DNA of 58,970 bases from Streptomyces sp. AA1529 (GCF_000280905.1 NZ_ALAP01000068.1:1-58970); one strand, 5' to 3'. Shown: positions 1 to 6,977, counted from the first letter of the stretch. The notes: a model not told the origin generated them from the sequence alone. Program-made: numbers and translations.

Positions 1-950
1 CGTTCTTCGATAGCCTCGACCGCTGCGGCCCACTCTTCTGGAGTGCACACGGTTTCCCATTTTCCGACGACGGGGCTTCCGTCTTCGTAGACGACGTGAT
101 CGGGCATCCACGGTCGTCCTGATTTACGCCTGTCTGCTTGCGAGAGGTAAGTCTTGTATCCGCAGTTGCGGGGATTGATGATTCGCTGCTCAACCGTGGA
201 ATGACTTAGAGAGTGTCGGGACTTGGATTCCTTGTTGCGTTTGGGCTCGTAGCCTTTTGCAATCCACGCTTGCCTGATTTCGCCAACTAGCGCTCCCCCA
301 GGAATGGAAAGAATGGCCTCGCGTAGCGATGCAGCTTCCTCGGGGTTGAGAGTTTCACGGTCATCATTCCAGCCAAAGGGCCGACGTCCGCCGTGTTGGT
401 AGTCGGCCTTCCGAGCGCGTGATGCATTTGTCGTTGTCGTCCGGCGCTTAAGTCCAGAGACTTCCATGCCGCCCATGGTCGCTTGCATCGTGAACCATGC
501 TCGACCTTCATCGGTGCTTAGGTCCGTTCCCCCTAGAAGCGAACGGCCGATGTAGTCGGGGTGCATGAGGAATATTCGGTTCACGCGGCTCGCGTCATAG
601 TCCATGCGCGCGTACCGGTCGGCGTGCAGGAAGAGCACACCTCGAATTACGCCTGACTCAAGGTCGGTTAGCTGTGCCTCGAACCCCTGGCGGATAAGGA
701 ACGGGTCCGTAGCTGGCGTGTTGTTGTCGTTGTAGACCCGGGTGACAGTGACAGGCTCACCGAGTGTCCCGGCGAACTGGAGTAGACCCGTGAGCTGTTC
801 GCGGACCTGCTCCCCAACTTCGCGCCACTCGTCCGCGTTCGCGCGCTGGGCCTTGTCCTCGGACACCCGCAAGTAGAGACCAACCGGGGTGCCAACAACG
901 GGAGTTGTGAGGTCGGTGACGGTGCTGTTCAGGATCGCGTCTAGGTCCAT
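1..950 (-). CDS. int: Large serine recombinase (phage/ICE integrase), 3' end outside window
   Basis: This open frame has no stop before the left edge. It encodes at least 316 residues of a large serine integrase, which cuts and joins attP and attB through a serine nucleophile. The resolvase-type catalytic domain shows YLRVS at residues 26-30, giving Ser30 as the predicted nucleophile, and a DRYAR motif at 111-115 carrying the usual catalytic arginines. A Recombinase-domain hallmark (GGRRPFGW) follows near residue 190. The family is usually 450-600 residues long, so the zinc-ribbon and coiled-coil end is missing here. The ATG at 950 follows a GGGCAGGG ribosome-binding sequence and lies 14 bases after the stop of the truncated ahpC. 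The gene uses codons such as CTA, ATA and ACA much more than the surrounding genes, as expected of foreign DNA. The family call is secure; whether the element is a prophage or an ICE cannot be told. Confidence 0.93.
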   Translation of the reverse strand, partial: MDLDAILNSTVTDLTTPVVGTPVGLYLRVSEDKAQRANADEWREVGEQVREQLTGLLQFAGTLGEPVTVTRVYNDNNTPATDPFLIRQGFEAQLTDLESGVIRGVLFLHADRYARMDYDASRVNRIFLMHPDYIGRSLLGGTDLSTDEGRAWFTMQATMGGMEVSGLKRRTTTTNASRARKADYQHGGRRPFGWNDDRETLNPEEAASLREAILSIPGGALVGEIRQAWIAKGYEPKRNKESKSRHSLSHSTVEQRIINPRNCGYKTYLSQADRRKSGRPWMPDHVVYEDGSPVVGKWETVCTPEEWAAAVEAIEE

Positions 951-964
951 GCAGGGACCCTGCC

Positions 965-1010
965 CTATGAGGGTGTGACAGTAACCTTCGGCCAAGCGAA
1001 GACGACCTTC
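965..1010. other. Putative integrase attachment-site junction (attL or attR) inside ahpC
   Basis: AhpC homology is lost at about base 986, between the codons for WPK and the foreign tail, and the integrase gene begins at 950. Large serine integrases usually have attP directly beside int, and their hybrid att sites are about 40-50 bp. The crossover dinucleotide should therefore lie around 980-1000. The exact core cannot be fixed without the other element end or an empty site. Confidence 0.6.
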
Positions 1011-1120
1011 CACTTGCCCTCGTAGGTCTTGTGGTTGATGTCCTCGAACTCCTTGCCCTTCTCCAGGGAGACGCAGGCAGTCAGCTCGAACTCAGGAAAC
1101 TTGTCACCGACGGTGAGCAC
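965..1120 (-). pseudogene. ahpC: 5' fragment of alkyl hydroperoxide reductase ahpC, cut by element integration
   Basis: Fifty-one codons. The first 45 residues are a textbook actinobacterial AhpC N-terminus (LTVGDKFPEF, then EGKWKVVFAWPK). In intact AhpC the next residues are DFTFVCPTE, which carry the peroxidatic cysteine. Here the frame instead continues with six unrelated codons (VTVTPS) and stops. Homology ends at about base 986. The GTG at 1120 is chosen because AAGGAG lies seven bases upstream; a GTG two codons earlier would be only one base from it. The fragment has no catalytic cysteine and cannot be a peroxidase. The adjoining serine integrase indicates that site-specific integration caused the break, with the rest of ahpC (and probably ahpD) expected beyond the other end of the element. 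I recognise the family from memory; an alignment would confirm it. Confidence 0.88.
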
Positions 1121-1137
1121 GTACACACTCCTTGTGC

Positions 1138-1186
1138 TTGCGACCAGGATGCCCGGATTGCGAGCATTCCTGGAGGTTGGTCGCAA
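1138..1186. repeat. Long interrupted dyad upstream of the ahpC fragment
   Basis: TTGCGACCA (1138-1146) and TGGTCGCAA (1178-1186) are perfect 9-base inverted arms. The symmetry continues inward as CCAGGATGC against GCATTCCTGG. The dyad lies just upstream of the ahpC ribosome-binding site on the minus strand, so it could be a leader hairpin or a regulator site. No function is proven. Confidence 0.5.
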
Positions 1187-1413
1187 CCACCTAACCACAC
1201 CCGCCATTGATCGCGGAAATCGGCATGTGCGTGCCCGTTGATCGCCTCTGCCTATCAGCGTCCGGCTGCCCCGAGAGCCGGCCGCCCGCACGACGGCGGC
1301 GCACCGAGCGAGTGCCCTGGAGGCCGGCGGGAGTTGGCTCGAACACTCCGCCGCTGCCCCCATGGGCGGTCGTCGCGAGTACGCCCGGCGGGGCCGCTGC
1401 CGCGAACTGCGTC

Positions 1414-1467
1414 GGCATCGGCATCGGCATCGGCATCGGCATCGGCATCGGCATCGGCATCGGCATC
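1414..1467. repeat. Nine tandem GGCATC hexamers
   Basis: Nine perfect consecutive GGCATC units (54 bp) stand in the intergenic stretch between the ahpC fragment and the secreted-protein terminator. Every frame through them gives a dipeptide run (such as GI, RH or MP) and none belongs to a recognisable gene. This is a hexanucleotide microsatellite prone to slippage. Confidence 0.95.
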
Positions 1468-1501
1468 GTGTTCTCGCGCTTCTTGCGCGGCCCTCGCGGG
1501 A

Positions 1502-1536
1502 CCGGTCCTGGAGGTGCGGAACGCCTCCAGGACCGG
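1502..1536 (-). terminator. Hairpin terminator of the small secreted protein gene
   Basis: A perfect 13-bp stem, CCGGTCCTGGAGG (1502-1514) with CCTCCAGGACCGG (1524-1536), has a 9-base loop. It lies about 65 bases past the stop of the minus-strand secreted-protein gene. There is no U tract, as is common in Streptomyces. Confidence 0.7.
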
Positions 1537-1601
1537 CCGGCCCCCGCATCGTCCGACGACCGCCGCCCATACGTTCAGGGCCGGTGCCGAACCGGCGCGC
1601 C

Positions 1602-1916
1602 TCAGTTCCAGATGACCCACAGTTCGTAGTCGTCGCCGGGGACCCACGAGCCGTCGATGCACTGGTACCTCGACCACTTCCGGAGCTCCTGGCCCCGCTC
1701 ACCGGCCTTGAGGCAGTCCTCATTCCAGTAGTAGTAGCCCACGAAGGCCCACGGGTAGGAGGGGTCGTCGGCCCGGGCCTTCCCCGGCTGAGCGGCCGAC
1801 GCCGAAGCAGGAGACCAGTCACCGGCCGGCTGGGCCGCGTGGGCCGGTACGGTCAGTGCGCCGAGTCCGAGTACGGTTCCGAGTGCCGCGGCCGTCAGAG
1901 AACGACGAAGTCGCAT
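1602..1916 (-). CDS. Small secreted protein of unknown function
   Basis: 104 residues. A Sec signal peptide opens the protein (MRLRRSL, a hydrophobic core, then VPAHA-A cleavage at about residue 25). The roughly 78-residue mature domain is rich in Trp and Tyr and has two cysteines (in NEDC and RYQC) that probably form a disulfide. The ATG at 1916 follows AAGGAG at good spacing. The product is presumably exported to the envelope or medium. I do not recognise a characterised family; aromatic small exported proteins of this kind are common in Streptomyces. It is transcribed toward the ahpC fragment and ends in its own hairpin, so it is probably monocistronic. It belongs to the accessory block between ahpC and oxyR. 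Confidence 0.8.
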   Translation of the reverse strand: MRLRRSLTAAALGTVLGLGALTVPAHAAQPAGDWSPASASAAQPGKARADDPSYPWAFVGYYYWNEDCLKAGERGQELRKWSRYQCIDGSWVPGDDYELWVIWN

Positions 1917-2093
1917 GAGAACTCCTTGTCGAAATACGTGACCAGCAAGGCACCGCCCGGGGGAGGTGCCTCTCGTCTGCACGATGCTTCCTGAAGCGCA
2001 TGCGAGGCAGAAGCTTTTCGATCCCCCTCGAAAGGTTCTCGGCGCGGAACGCAAAGGAGCCTCTGCCCTGTGCTGATATTTCTGGGAGTTCCG

Positions 2094-3095
2094 TCAGTCG
2101 ACGGGGTGCCTCTGCTCCAGCACGGCGAGGCCCAGTGAGGTGATCGTGTGGCGGACCGCTTGGCCCTCACGCCGCGTGGTGATCAGACGGGAGTTGCGCA
2201 ACACCGTTGTGTGGTGGCTGGCGGTCGCCGGCGAGATGTTCAGCCGGACGGCCAGCTCGGTGGTTCCGCAGCCACCGACGCTCGCTCGCAGTACGGCAGC
2301 CCTCGTGCGTCCCAGCAGGTCGTCGAGTGACCGGGGGGCGGACCCGTCGGCACACTCCCACAGCGTGGTGTCGAGCGGAGCGCCACTGACCGCAGGAACT
2401 GCCAGGACAGGTGGCCGGTCCGGGTCCAGCGGTGCCTGCATCAGTTCGACCTCGCATTTCGAGAACATTGTCGGTGCGATGACAAGTCCTCGCCCCTGCA
2501 GGTGAATATCCGCATCGTGAGTGTGAGCCACTTGCAGCACTGGAGATCGCCAGCGGATCGCCGGAGGGCAGAGAGTGGTGAGGAGCTGTTCGACACCGCC
2601 GTCGGCCATCGTGTCGGCATACGAGGCGCGCGCCCTGCTCAGGCGGGAGCTCACTCGGCTCCAGTAGGGGGCCACGGCCAGGCGGTGACATGCCCGGAGT
2701 GCTGCCGCCACGTCCAGACGGGCCTCGTGCTCGCCGCTGATCAACCGCTGGGCCCAGGAGTGGTGTTCCCGACCGAAGTCGATGCCTTCCAGCTCAAGGC
2801 GCATGAGGGCGCGAGGGGCCGTGAGGAGGTTGTCCACCGCCTCGTCGATGGAGGTCGTGTCCCCGGTCAGACTCGCCAGGTCGACGAGTGACCCTCGCGC
2901 GGGCATCAACGCGCTGAGCGGGCCGGTCTGTTCACTCAGCCGTCCGCTGACGGCTGAGCGCCACGCACGGAAGGCCGGACTGGACGTCCGGGCCTTCAAC
3001 AGCTTCAGGCTGTCGAACGTCTCCGCCGCCACTCCGATGGTCGTTGACACGCGGGTCCGGGCAAGGTCCTCCGGCGTGAAGTGAATACGCTTCAC
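2094..3095 (-). CDS. Winged-helix (ArsR-like) transcriptional regulator with N-terminal effector domain
   Basis: 333 residues. The C-terminal ~70 residues form an ArsR-type winged helix: GTTELAVRLNISPATASHHT is the helix-turn-helix and LITTRREGQAVRHTIT the wing. The N-terminal ~240 residues start KRIHFTPEDLARTRV, typical of a Streptomyces group of ArsR-like regulators with a large N-terminal domain of unknown ligand. The GTG at 3095 is preferred because a GAAGGG sequence lies about 7 bases upstream and the family consensus begins at this KRIHF; an upstream GTG would add 23 atypical residues. No metal-binding ELCVCDL-type motif is visible, so metal sensing is not supported. Target genes are unknown. 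It stands alone between a secreted protein and a DUF397 gene. Confidence 0.85.
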   Translation of the reverse strand: MKRIHFTPEDLARTRVSTTIGVAAETFDSLKLLKARTSSPAFRAWRSAVSGRLSEQTGPLSALMPARGSLVDLASLTGDTTSIDEAVDNLLTAPRALMRLELEGIDFGREHHSWAQRLISGEHEARLDVAAALRACHRLAVAPYWSRVSSRLSRARASYADTMADGGVEQLLTTLCPPAIRWRSPVLQVAHTHDADIHLQGRGLVIAPTMFSKCEVELMQAPLDPDRPPVLAVPAVSGAPLDTTLWECADGSAPRSLDDLLGRTRAAVLRASVGGCGTTELAVRLNISPATASHHTTVLRNSRLITTRREGQAVRHTITSLGLAVLEQRHPVD

Positions 3096-3321
3096 CGACT
3101 GCCCTTCCCCAGCGCGCAACCGTTCGGACAACAGCAGTCTCAGCTCGGAAAAGGGCGCATACAACGGCCAAATCCGGCCACGGCCGAAGAAGCGGTGGCG
3201 CCCACACCAGAAGGCACGTTCCGCCCGGACCTCCCGGGCCCAGGCATGCGGAAGAGAGGCGGAAGACGCGGAGCCGTGCGGGCCGGAGGACTCGTCGGCC
3301 GCACAGCGGAGCGCGCCGACA

Positions 3322-3365
3322 GCGCGCCCCCGTCCGGCCGGAGACCCGGCCGGACGGGGGCGCGC
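3322..3365 (-). terminator. Strong GC hairpin terminator after the XRE/DUF397 pair
   Basis: Perfect 20-bp arms (3322-3341 and 3346-3365) have a 4-base AGAC loop. The hairpin lies 16 bases past the DUF397 stop on the minus strand. It probably insulates the regulator pair from the winged-helix gene downstream. Confidence 0.85.
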
Positions 3366-3380
3366 ACCACGCGTGCGGCG

Positions 3381-3575
3381 TCAGCGCTCGGCGTGCTTGA
3401 GCTCGCTGACGAACGCAGACCAGGCGGCGGTCGGGAAGCTCAACGGCGCCCGGCTGGTGTCCTTGCTGTCCCGGACGGGGACGTTCCCGGCAGTGGCGAG
3501 CTGCGGCGCCCACTCGACGCACTGCCCGCCGTTCCCGCTGCTGTAGGTGCTCTTGACCCACTGAATGTCAGCCAT
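3381..3575 (-). CDS. DUF397 small protein, partner of the XRE regulator
   Basis: 64 residues. It has the DUF397 layout: WVKSTYSSGNGGQCVEWA at the N-terminus, then VPVRDSKD, a central proline-serine turn, and a closing W-x-x-F-V helix. In streptomycetes DUF397 proteins are encoded next to an XRE/DUF5753 regulator and are thought to act with it, as in the WhiJ-like and abaA-like loci. Here the start overlaps the regulator's stop by 8 bases (3568-3575), so translation is probably coupled. The role in this strain is inferred from the family. An antitoxin- or antagonist-like action has been proposed for some pairs but cannot be judged from sequence. Confidence 0.9.
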   Translation of the reverse strand: MADIQWVKSTYSSGNGGQCVEWAPQLATAGNVPVRDSKDTSRAPLSFPTAAWSAFVSELKHAER

Positions 3576-4401
3576 TTCGATGGTCCTCGCTGATCTCTTG
3601 GATGAATGAGACCGACTCGTCCGGCCCCAACGCACGTGCCCGGATGAGGTCGAACAGATCCATGCACTCCGTTACGAAGTCCTGAGCATCGTACGACCGG
3701 CCACCGACCGGGAACTCTGAGTAGGCGCACCAACCGCCGCTGCGGAGGAGTGTGAACGGTGTGGTGCACGGATACGCGCCTGCCCTGTAGGGAAGCACTT
3801 GGAGTGTGACGCGAGGGTGCTGCGCCAACCGTGCCAGGTACCCGAGCTGCTCCTGCATGAGAGCCGGCCCTCCCACCCGCGTCCGGAGACAGCTCTCGGT
3901 GAGGACCACCCACAGCAGCGGAGGCGTCGGACGATCGAGGAGCGCCTTGCGGTCCAGCCTGGCCGCCAGGGACGGAGTGGTGTCCTCGCCCTTCGCCGCC
4001 AGTGGTCCGGCGCGGAAGACGGCTCGGGCGTACGCCTCGGTCTGGAGGATGCCCATCGGGAAGACGGGGCTGTAGTCCAGGATCCTGTCGGCCTTCGCCT
4101 CCAGTTCCACGTACGGCGCGAACCACTCGGGCACGCGCTCGCCGTACAGGATGCGGCGAAGCTGTTCGGAGAAGAGATCACCTGTACCGAACGCGAGATC
4201 GCATCCGGCGGCGAATTTCTCCGAAGGTGACTTCTTACCGGCCTCCACTCTGCTCACATAGCCCTCGCTGTAGCCAGTGGCGTTGCCCAGTTGTTTCTGC
4301 GTCAGTCTGCGCGCGAGCCGGACTCTCTTCACGTCTGCGCCGAATCCCTGAGTGGCGATGGCGGCAGGCAAGTCCTCCGCGCGACGATTCCGCTGCCCCA
4401 C
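3568..4401 (-). CDS. XRE-family regulator with DUF5753 domain
   Basis: 277 residues. An N-terminal helix-turn-helix of the XRE/Cro type (LARRLTQKQLGNATGYSEGY then VSRVEAGKKSP) occupies about residues 25-80. The rest is a DUF5753 domain, with the characteristic YVELEAKADRILDYSPVFPMG segment at about 95-117 and LTESCLRTRVGG further on. The start is a GTG at 4401 with AAAGGGG about 10 bases upstream. Members of this family are numerous in Streptomyces and some affect development or antibiotic production. Its ligand and targets are unknown. It is followed by an overlapping DUF397 gene and diverges from two small ORFs. A 7-6-7 inverted repeat in the divergent promoter is a candidate autoregulatory operator. 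Confidence 0.92.
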   Translation of the reverse strand: MGQRNRRAEDLPAAIATQGFGADVKRVRLARRLTQKQLGNATGYSEGYVSRVEAGKKSPSEKFAAGCDLAFGTGDLFSEQLRRILYGERVPEWFAPYVELEAKADRILDYSPVFPMGILQTEAYARAVFRAGPLAAKGEDTTPSLAARLDRKALLDRPTPPLLWVVLTESCLRTRVGGPALMQEQLGYLARLAQHPRVTLQVLPYRAGAYPCTTPFTLLRSGGWCAYSEFPVGGRSYDAQDFVTECMDLFDLIRARALGPDESVSFIQEISEDHRNG

Positions 4402-4453
4402 GTCTGATCAGCCCCTTTGCGCGGCGTAACGCCCGTGAAACCCACACCATCGT

Positions 4454-4473
4454 CTTGCCCTGCGTGGGGCAAG
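4454..4473. promoter_or_regulatory. Inverted repeat, candidate operator of the XRE regulator
   Basis: CTTGCCC-N6-GGGCAAG (arms 4454-4460 and 4467-4473) sits between the XRE gene and the divergent small ORF. Its place in the shared promoter suggests autoregulation; this is inference. Confidence 0.4.
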
Positions 4474-4536
4474 TCGTGTCACATTAACGCGAGTTGTGTT
4501 GTCCTCACCACAGAGTCCGAAGAAAGGGCGCAGGTG

Positions 4537-4818
4537 ATGGAGCTACAAGTCGGGATCACCGTCCGGGTCCTCGGCGTGGAGGACGACCGGTTGATGAAAC
4601 TCATGGCCGTGGAGGACGTGCCGGACTCCGCGGACGGCCCGTATCGGCGGAGATTCGAGCGGACGGCGTTCGTACGCCCGTTGGCCGGCGGTGCCGAGCG
4701 CGGCTTCCCGGTGGAGGCCGTGGAGGCCGTCTGCACTCACCCCCGGCTGGACCGGCGCGGGGACGGCACCTACTGCACGGGCTGTGAGGCGCTCATCTAC
4801 GCCTCCGGCGCTTCGTAG
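4537..4818 (+). CDS. Small hypothetical protein with Cys-His cluster, coupled to next ORF
   Basis: 93 residues starting MELQVGITVRVLG, with GAAAGGG upstream of the ATG. The C-terminus holds a compact CTHP...CTGC cluster (C-x-H and C-x2-C) that could bind zinc. The remainder looks like a small beta-rich domain. I do not recognise a named family. It is divergent from the XRE regulator, and its stop codon overlaps the GTG of the next gene (TAGTG), so the two are probably translated together. The position next to an XRE/DUF397 pair suggests that regulator controls it. Confidence 0.65.
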   Translation: MELQVGITVRVLGVEDDRLMKLMAVEDVPDSADGPYRRRFERTAFVRPLAGGAERGFPVEAVEAVCTHPRLDRRGDGTYCTGCEALIYASGAS

Positions 4819-5024
4819 TGGTGTTCGACGTGGGCGACGTTCCGGGAGAGGCGTTTTCTCCCCCTCCACTCGTCAACGGATGCATGTGGTGCGAGAACGC
4901 CTCGTCCACCTACGCGGGATATGCGCGCATGCCGGACTGCTCCCGACGGGACGAACTGCTGTTCTGGGCGATGCGGCAGTGGCGCTCCCATTTCGAGTAC
5001 GCACACCCGGATGTGGCCGAATGA
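4818..5024 (+). CDS. Small hypothetical protein translationally coupled to the upstream ORF
   Basis: 68 residues with a GTG start overlapping the preceding stop. It contains CMWC and a further cysteine (PDC) followed by an Arg/Trp-rich helix (LFWAMRQWRSHFEY), so a small metal- or nucleic-acid-binding fold is possible. No family is recognised. Coupling and shared cysteine motifs with the upstream ORF suggest that the two products work together. Confidence 0.6.
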   Translation: MVFDVGDVPGEAFSPPPLVNGCMWCENASSTYAGYARMPDCSRRDELLFWAMRQWRSHFEYAHPDVAE

Positions 5025-5040
5025 TAGAAGGTGACTGAAA

Positions 5041-5148
5041 TTGAAGCGCATTCTTCGGATCCTGATGGCGTACGCCGGACCGATCATGATCGTGACCGTG
5101 AGTGGGGCGTGCGGCTTCGTTCTGGGGCTGTGTCCGGGACGGATGTGA
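5041..5148 (+). CDS. Possible 35-residue membrane peptide
   Basis: A TTG-initiated frame of 35 residues follows a GAAGG sequence. It begins with a basic KRILRIL segment, then a hydrophobic stretch (AYAGPIMIVTV, later ACGFVLGL) and a short polar end. The layout resembles a small single-span membrane peptide and it would be the third gene of the small-ORF group. Support is weak, since it is short and has no homology that I know of. Confidence 0.3.
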   Translation: MKRILRILMAYAGPIMIVTVSGACGFVLGLCPGRM

Positions 5149-5271
5149 GCCCCTTCTGACACCACCCCGCGGGAAGCGGACTCCGGGCCGGAATCCGGTC
5201 CGGAGGACCAGGGTGCGGAATTGATTGCGGGAGTGGATACAGTTGATCCGGTTGATTGGAGTGAGTTATCA

Positions 5272-6303
5272 GTGACCGGCCCCACCGCCCCCGCACAGCA
5301 ACCCCGCACCCCGGCCCGGACCACGGCCCCGAAGCCGAGCCGGAGCCCGGCGGCGGCCACGCGCGCGGCGCGCGCCCGCCAGCCCAGCCTGGCGCAGCTT
5401 CGGGCCTTCGCCGCCGTCGCGGAGCATCTGCATTTCCGGGAGGCGGCCGCCGCGCTCGGGATGAGCCAGCCGGCACTGTCCGGGGCGGTCGCGGCGCTGG
5501 AGGAGACGCTCGGGGTGCAGCTGCTGGAGCGGACCACCCGGAAGGTGCTGCTCTCGCCCGCGGGTGAGCGGATGGCCGCCCGGACCCGCTCGGTGCTGCA
5601 CGCCGTGGGGGAGCTGATGGAGGAGGCCGAGGCCGCGCAGGCGCCCTTCACCGGGGTGCTGCGGCTGGGGGTGATCCCGACGGTGGCTCCTTACCTGCTG
5701 CCCACGGTGCTGGGGCTGGTGCACCGGCGCTATCCGGATCTGGACCTCCAGGTCCACGAGGAGCAGACCGCCTCGCTGCTGGAGGGGCTCGGTCAGGGGC
5801 GGCTGGACCTGTTGCTGTGCGCGGTGCCGCTCGGGGCACCGTGGGTGCGCGAGATACCGCTGTTCGACGAGGACTTCGTACTGGTCACCCCGGACGGGCA
5901 CCCGGTGGCGGGGCGGACCGATCTGCCGCGCTCGATGCTGCGCGAACTGGACCTGCTGCTGCTCGACGAGGGCCACTGCCTGCGGGACCAGGCTCTCGAC
6001 ATCTGCCGCGAGGCGGGCCGCACGGAGGGGGCGAGTGTGACCACCAGCGCGGCGGGGCTCTCCACGCTGGTGCAGCTGGTGGCGGGCGGCATGGGCGTGA
6101 CGCTGCTGCCGCACACGGCGGTGCGGGTGGAGGCCGGACGGAACCAGTCCCTGGCCACGGCGCACTTCGCCGACCCCGCGCCGGCCCGGCGGATCGCGCT
6201 GGCGATGCGGGAGGGCGCCGCCCGCGAGGAGGAGTTCCGCGCGTTCGGCGACGCCCTGCGCGCGGCCCTGCGGTCGCTGCCGGTACGGCTCGCGCTGCCG
6301 TAG
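5272..6303 (+). CDS. oxyR: Hydrogen peroxide-sensing LysR-type regulator OxyR
   Basis: 343 residues from the chosen GTG. The winged-helix domain covers about residues 38-100 (LAQLRAFAAVAEHLHFREAA, then MSQPALSGAV) and the LysR substrate-binding domain the rest. The diagnostic OxyR segment LDEGHCLRDQALDIC carries Cys236 and Cys245, nine residues apart as in the redox pair Cys199/Cys208 of E. coli. Oxidation of this pair switches the regulator, which in Streptomyces controls ahpCD. The first ~37 residues are Pro/Ala/Thr-rich and unconserved; the GTG at 5272 has GGAG ten bases upstream, and a TTG 17 codons earlier is the alternative. In related genomes oxyR lies directly divergent from ahpC. Here the ahpC fragment is 4.1 kb away, so the shared promoter has been broken. 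Confidence 0.93.
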   Translation: MTGPTAPAQQPRTPARTTAPKPSRSPAAATRAARARQPSLAQLRAFAAVAEHLHFREAAAALGMSQPALSGAVAALEETLGVQLLERTTRKVLLSPAGERMAARTRSVLHAVGELMEEAEAAQAPFTGVLRLGVIPTVAPYLLPTVLGLVHRRYPDLDLQVHEEQTASLLEGLGQGRLDLLLCAVPLGAPWVREIPLFDEDFVLVTPDGHPVAGRTDLPRSMLRELDLLLLDEGHCLRDQALDICREAGRTEGASVTTSAAGLSTLVQLVAGGMGVTLLPHTAVRVEAGRNQSLATAHFADPAPARRIALAMREGAAREEEFRAFGDALRAALRSLPVRLALP

Positions 6304-6361
6304 CACCCGGGGGCGGGCCGACCGGAGCCCCTGCCTCCCGGCTGCCATCGACGCACCGCGG

Positions 6362-6952
6362 TCAGGACGGCCGGCGCAGCCCGGCGACGAGGATCTCGAC
6401 CAGTCGGCGGGCGTCGTAGCGGGGGTCGCTCTCGGCGCCGATGCAGAGGTTCCCGATGCCGCGCATCAGGTGGTACGCGTCGAGGTCGGAGCGGATCTCG
6501 CCGGACGCGGCGGCGGCGTCGAGGAGTTCGGTGCACACCGGCAGCAGGCGTTCGAGGAAGTAGCCGTGCAGCGTCTCGAACCCGGCGCTGTCCCCCTGCA
6601 TCGCGGCGGCCAGGCCGTGTTTGGTGACCAGGAAGTCGACGAAGAGGCCGACCCAGCGCTCCAGCGCCGTACGGGGTGTCGGGCTGTCGGCCAGCAGCGC
6701 CGGTCCGGCCTCGGCGCAGGCGTCGACCTGGTGCCGGTAGACGGCGATGACGAGGTCCGCGCGGGTGGGGAAGTGGCGGTAGACGGTGCCCACCCCGACT
6801 CCGGCCTCGGCGGCGATGTCGCGGACCGGTGCGTCCACGCCCGAGGCGACGAAGACCGCCGCGGCCGCGTCCAGCAGGGCCCGCTGGTTGCGCCGCACGT
6901 CCTTGCGCTTGGGTCCGGCCCCGTCGGCCGGTCCCTGACTGGCGTCGCTCAC
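6362..6952 (-). CDS. TetR-family repressor
   Basis: 196 residues. The helix-turn-helix domain at about residues 20-65 contains ALLDAAAAVFVASGVDAPVR and VGVGTVYRHFPTRADL, followed by the variable TetR ligand domain. The GTG at 6952 is taken as the start because GGAAGGAG lies six bases upstream and because both predicted operators lie upstream of it; a longer in-frame ATG start at 7033 would put the operators inside the gene. It is divergent from an alpha/beta hydrolase and epimerase pair, which are the likely targets together with itself. The inducer is unknown. It is convergent with oxyR. Confidence 0.92.
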   Translation of the reverse strand: MSDASQGPADGAGPKRKDVRRNQRALLDAAAAVFVASGVDAPVRDIAAEAGVGVGTVYRHFPTRADLVIAVYRHQVDACAEAGPALLADSPTPRTALERWVGLFVDFLVTKHGLAAAMQGDSAGFETLHGYFLERLLPVCTELLDAAAASGEIRSDLDAYHLMRGIGNLCIGAESDPRYDARRLVEILVAGLRRPS

Positions 6953-6977
6953 CGCACGCTCCTTCCACACTTGCAAA

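Noticed and set aside
965..1822. A 285-codon minus-strand frame through the GGCATC repeat
   Set aside because: Only the last 51 codons are AhpC-like and have a ribosome site; the rest is frame-open repeat and the antisense of the secreted-protein gene.
1191..1994. Several frames giving MP, DA, RH or GI dipeptide runs across the hexamer repeat
   Set aside because: They exist only because the repeat has no stop in any frame; no ribosome sites, no domains.
3140..3370. A 76-codon minus frame upstream of the winged-helix regulator
   Set aside because: It is built largely of the XRE/DUF397 terminator hairpin and lacks a ribosome site.
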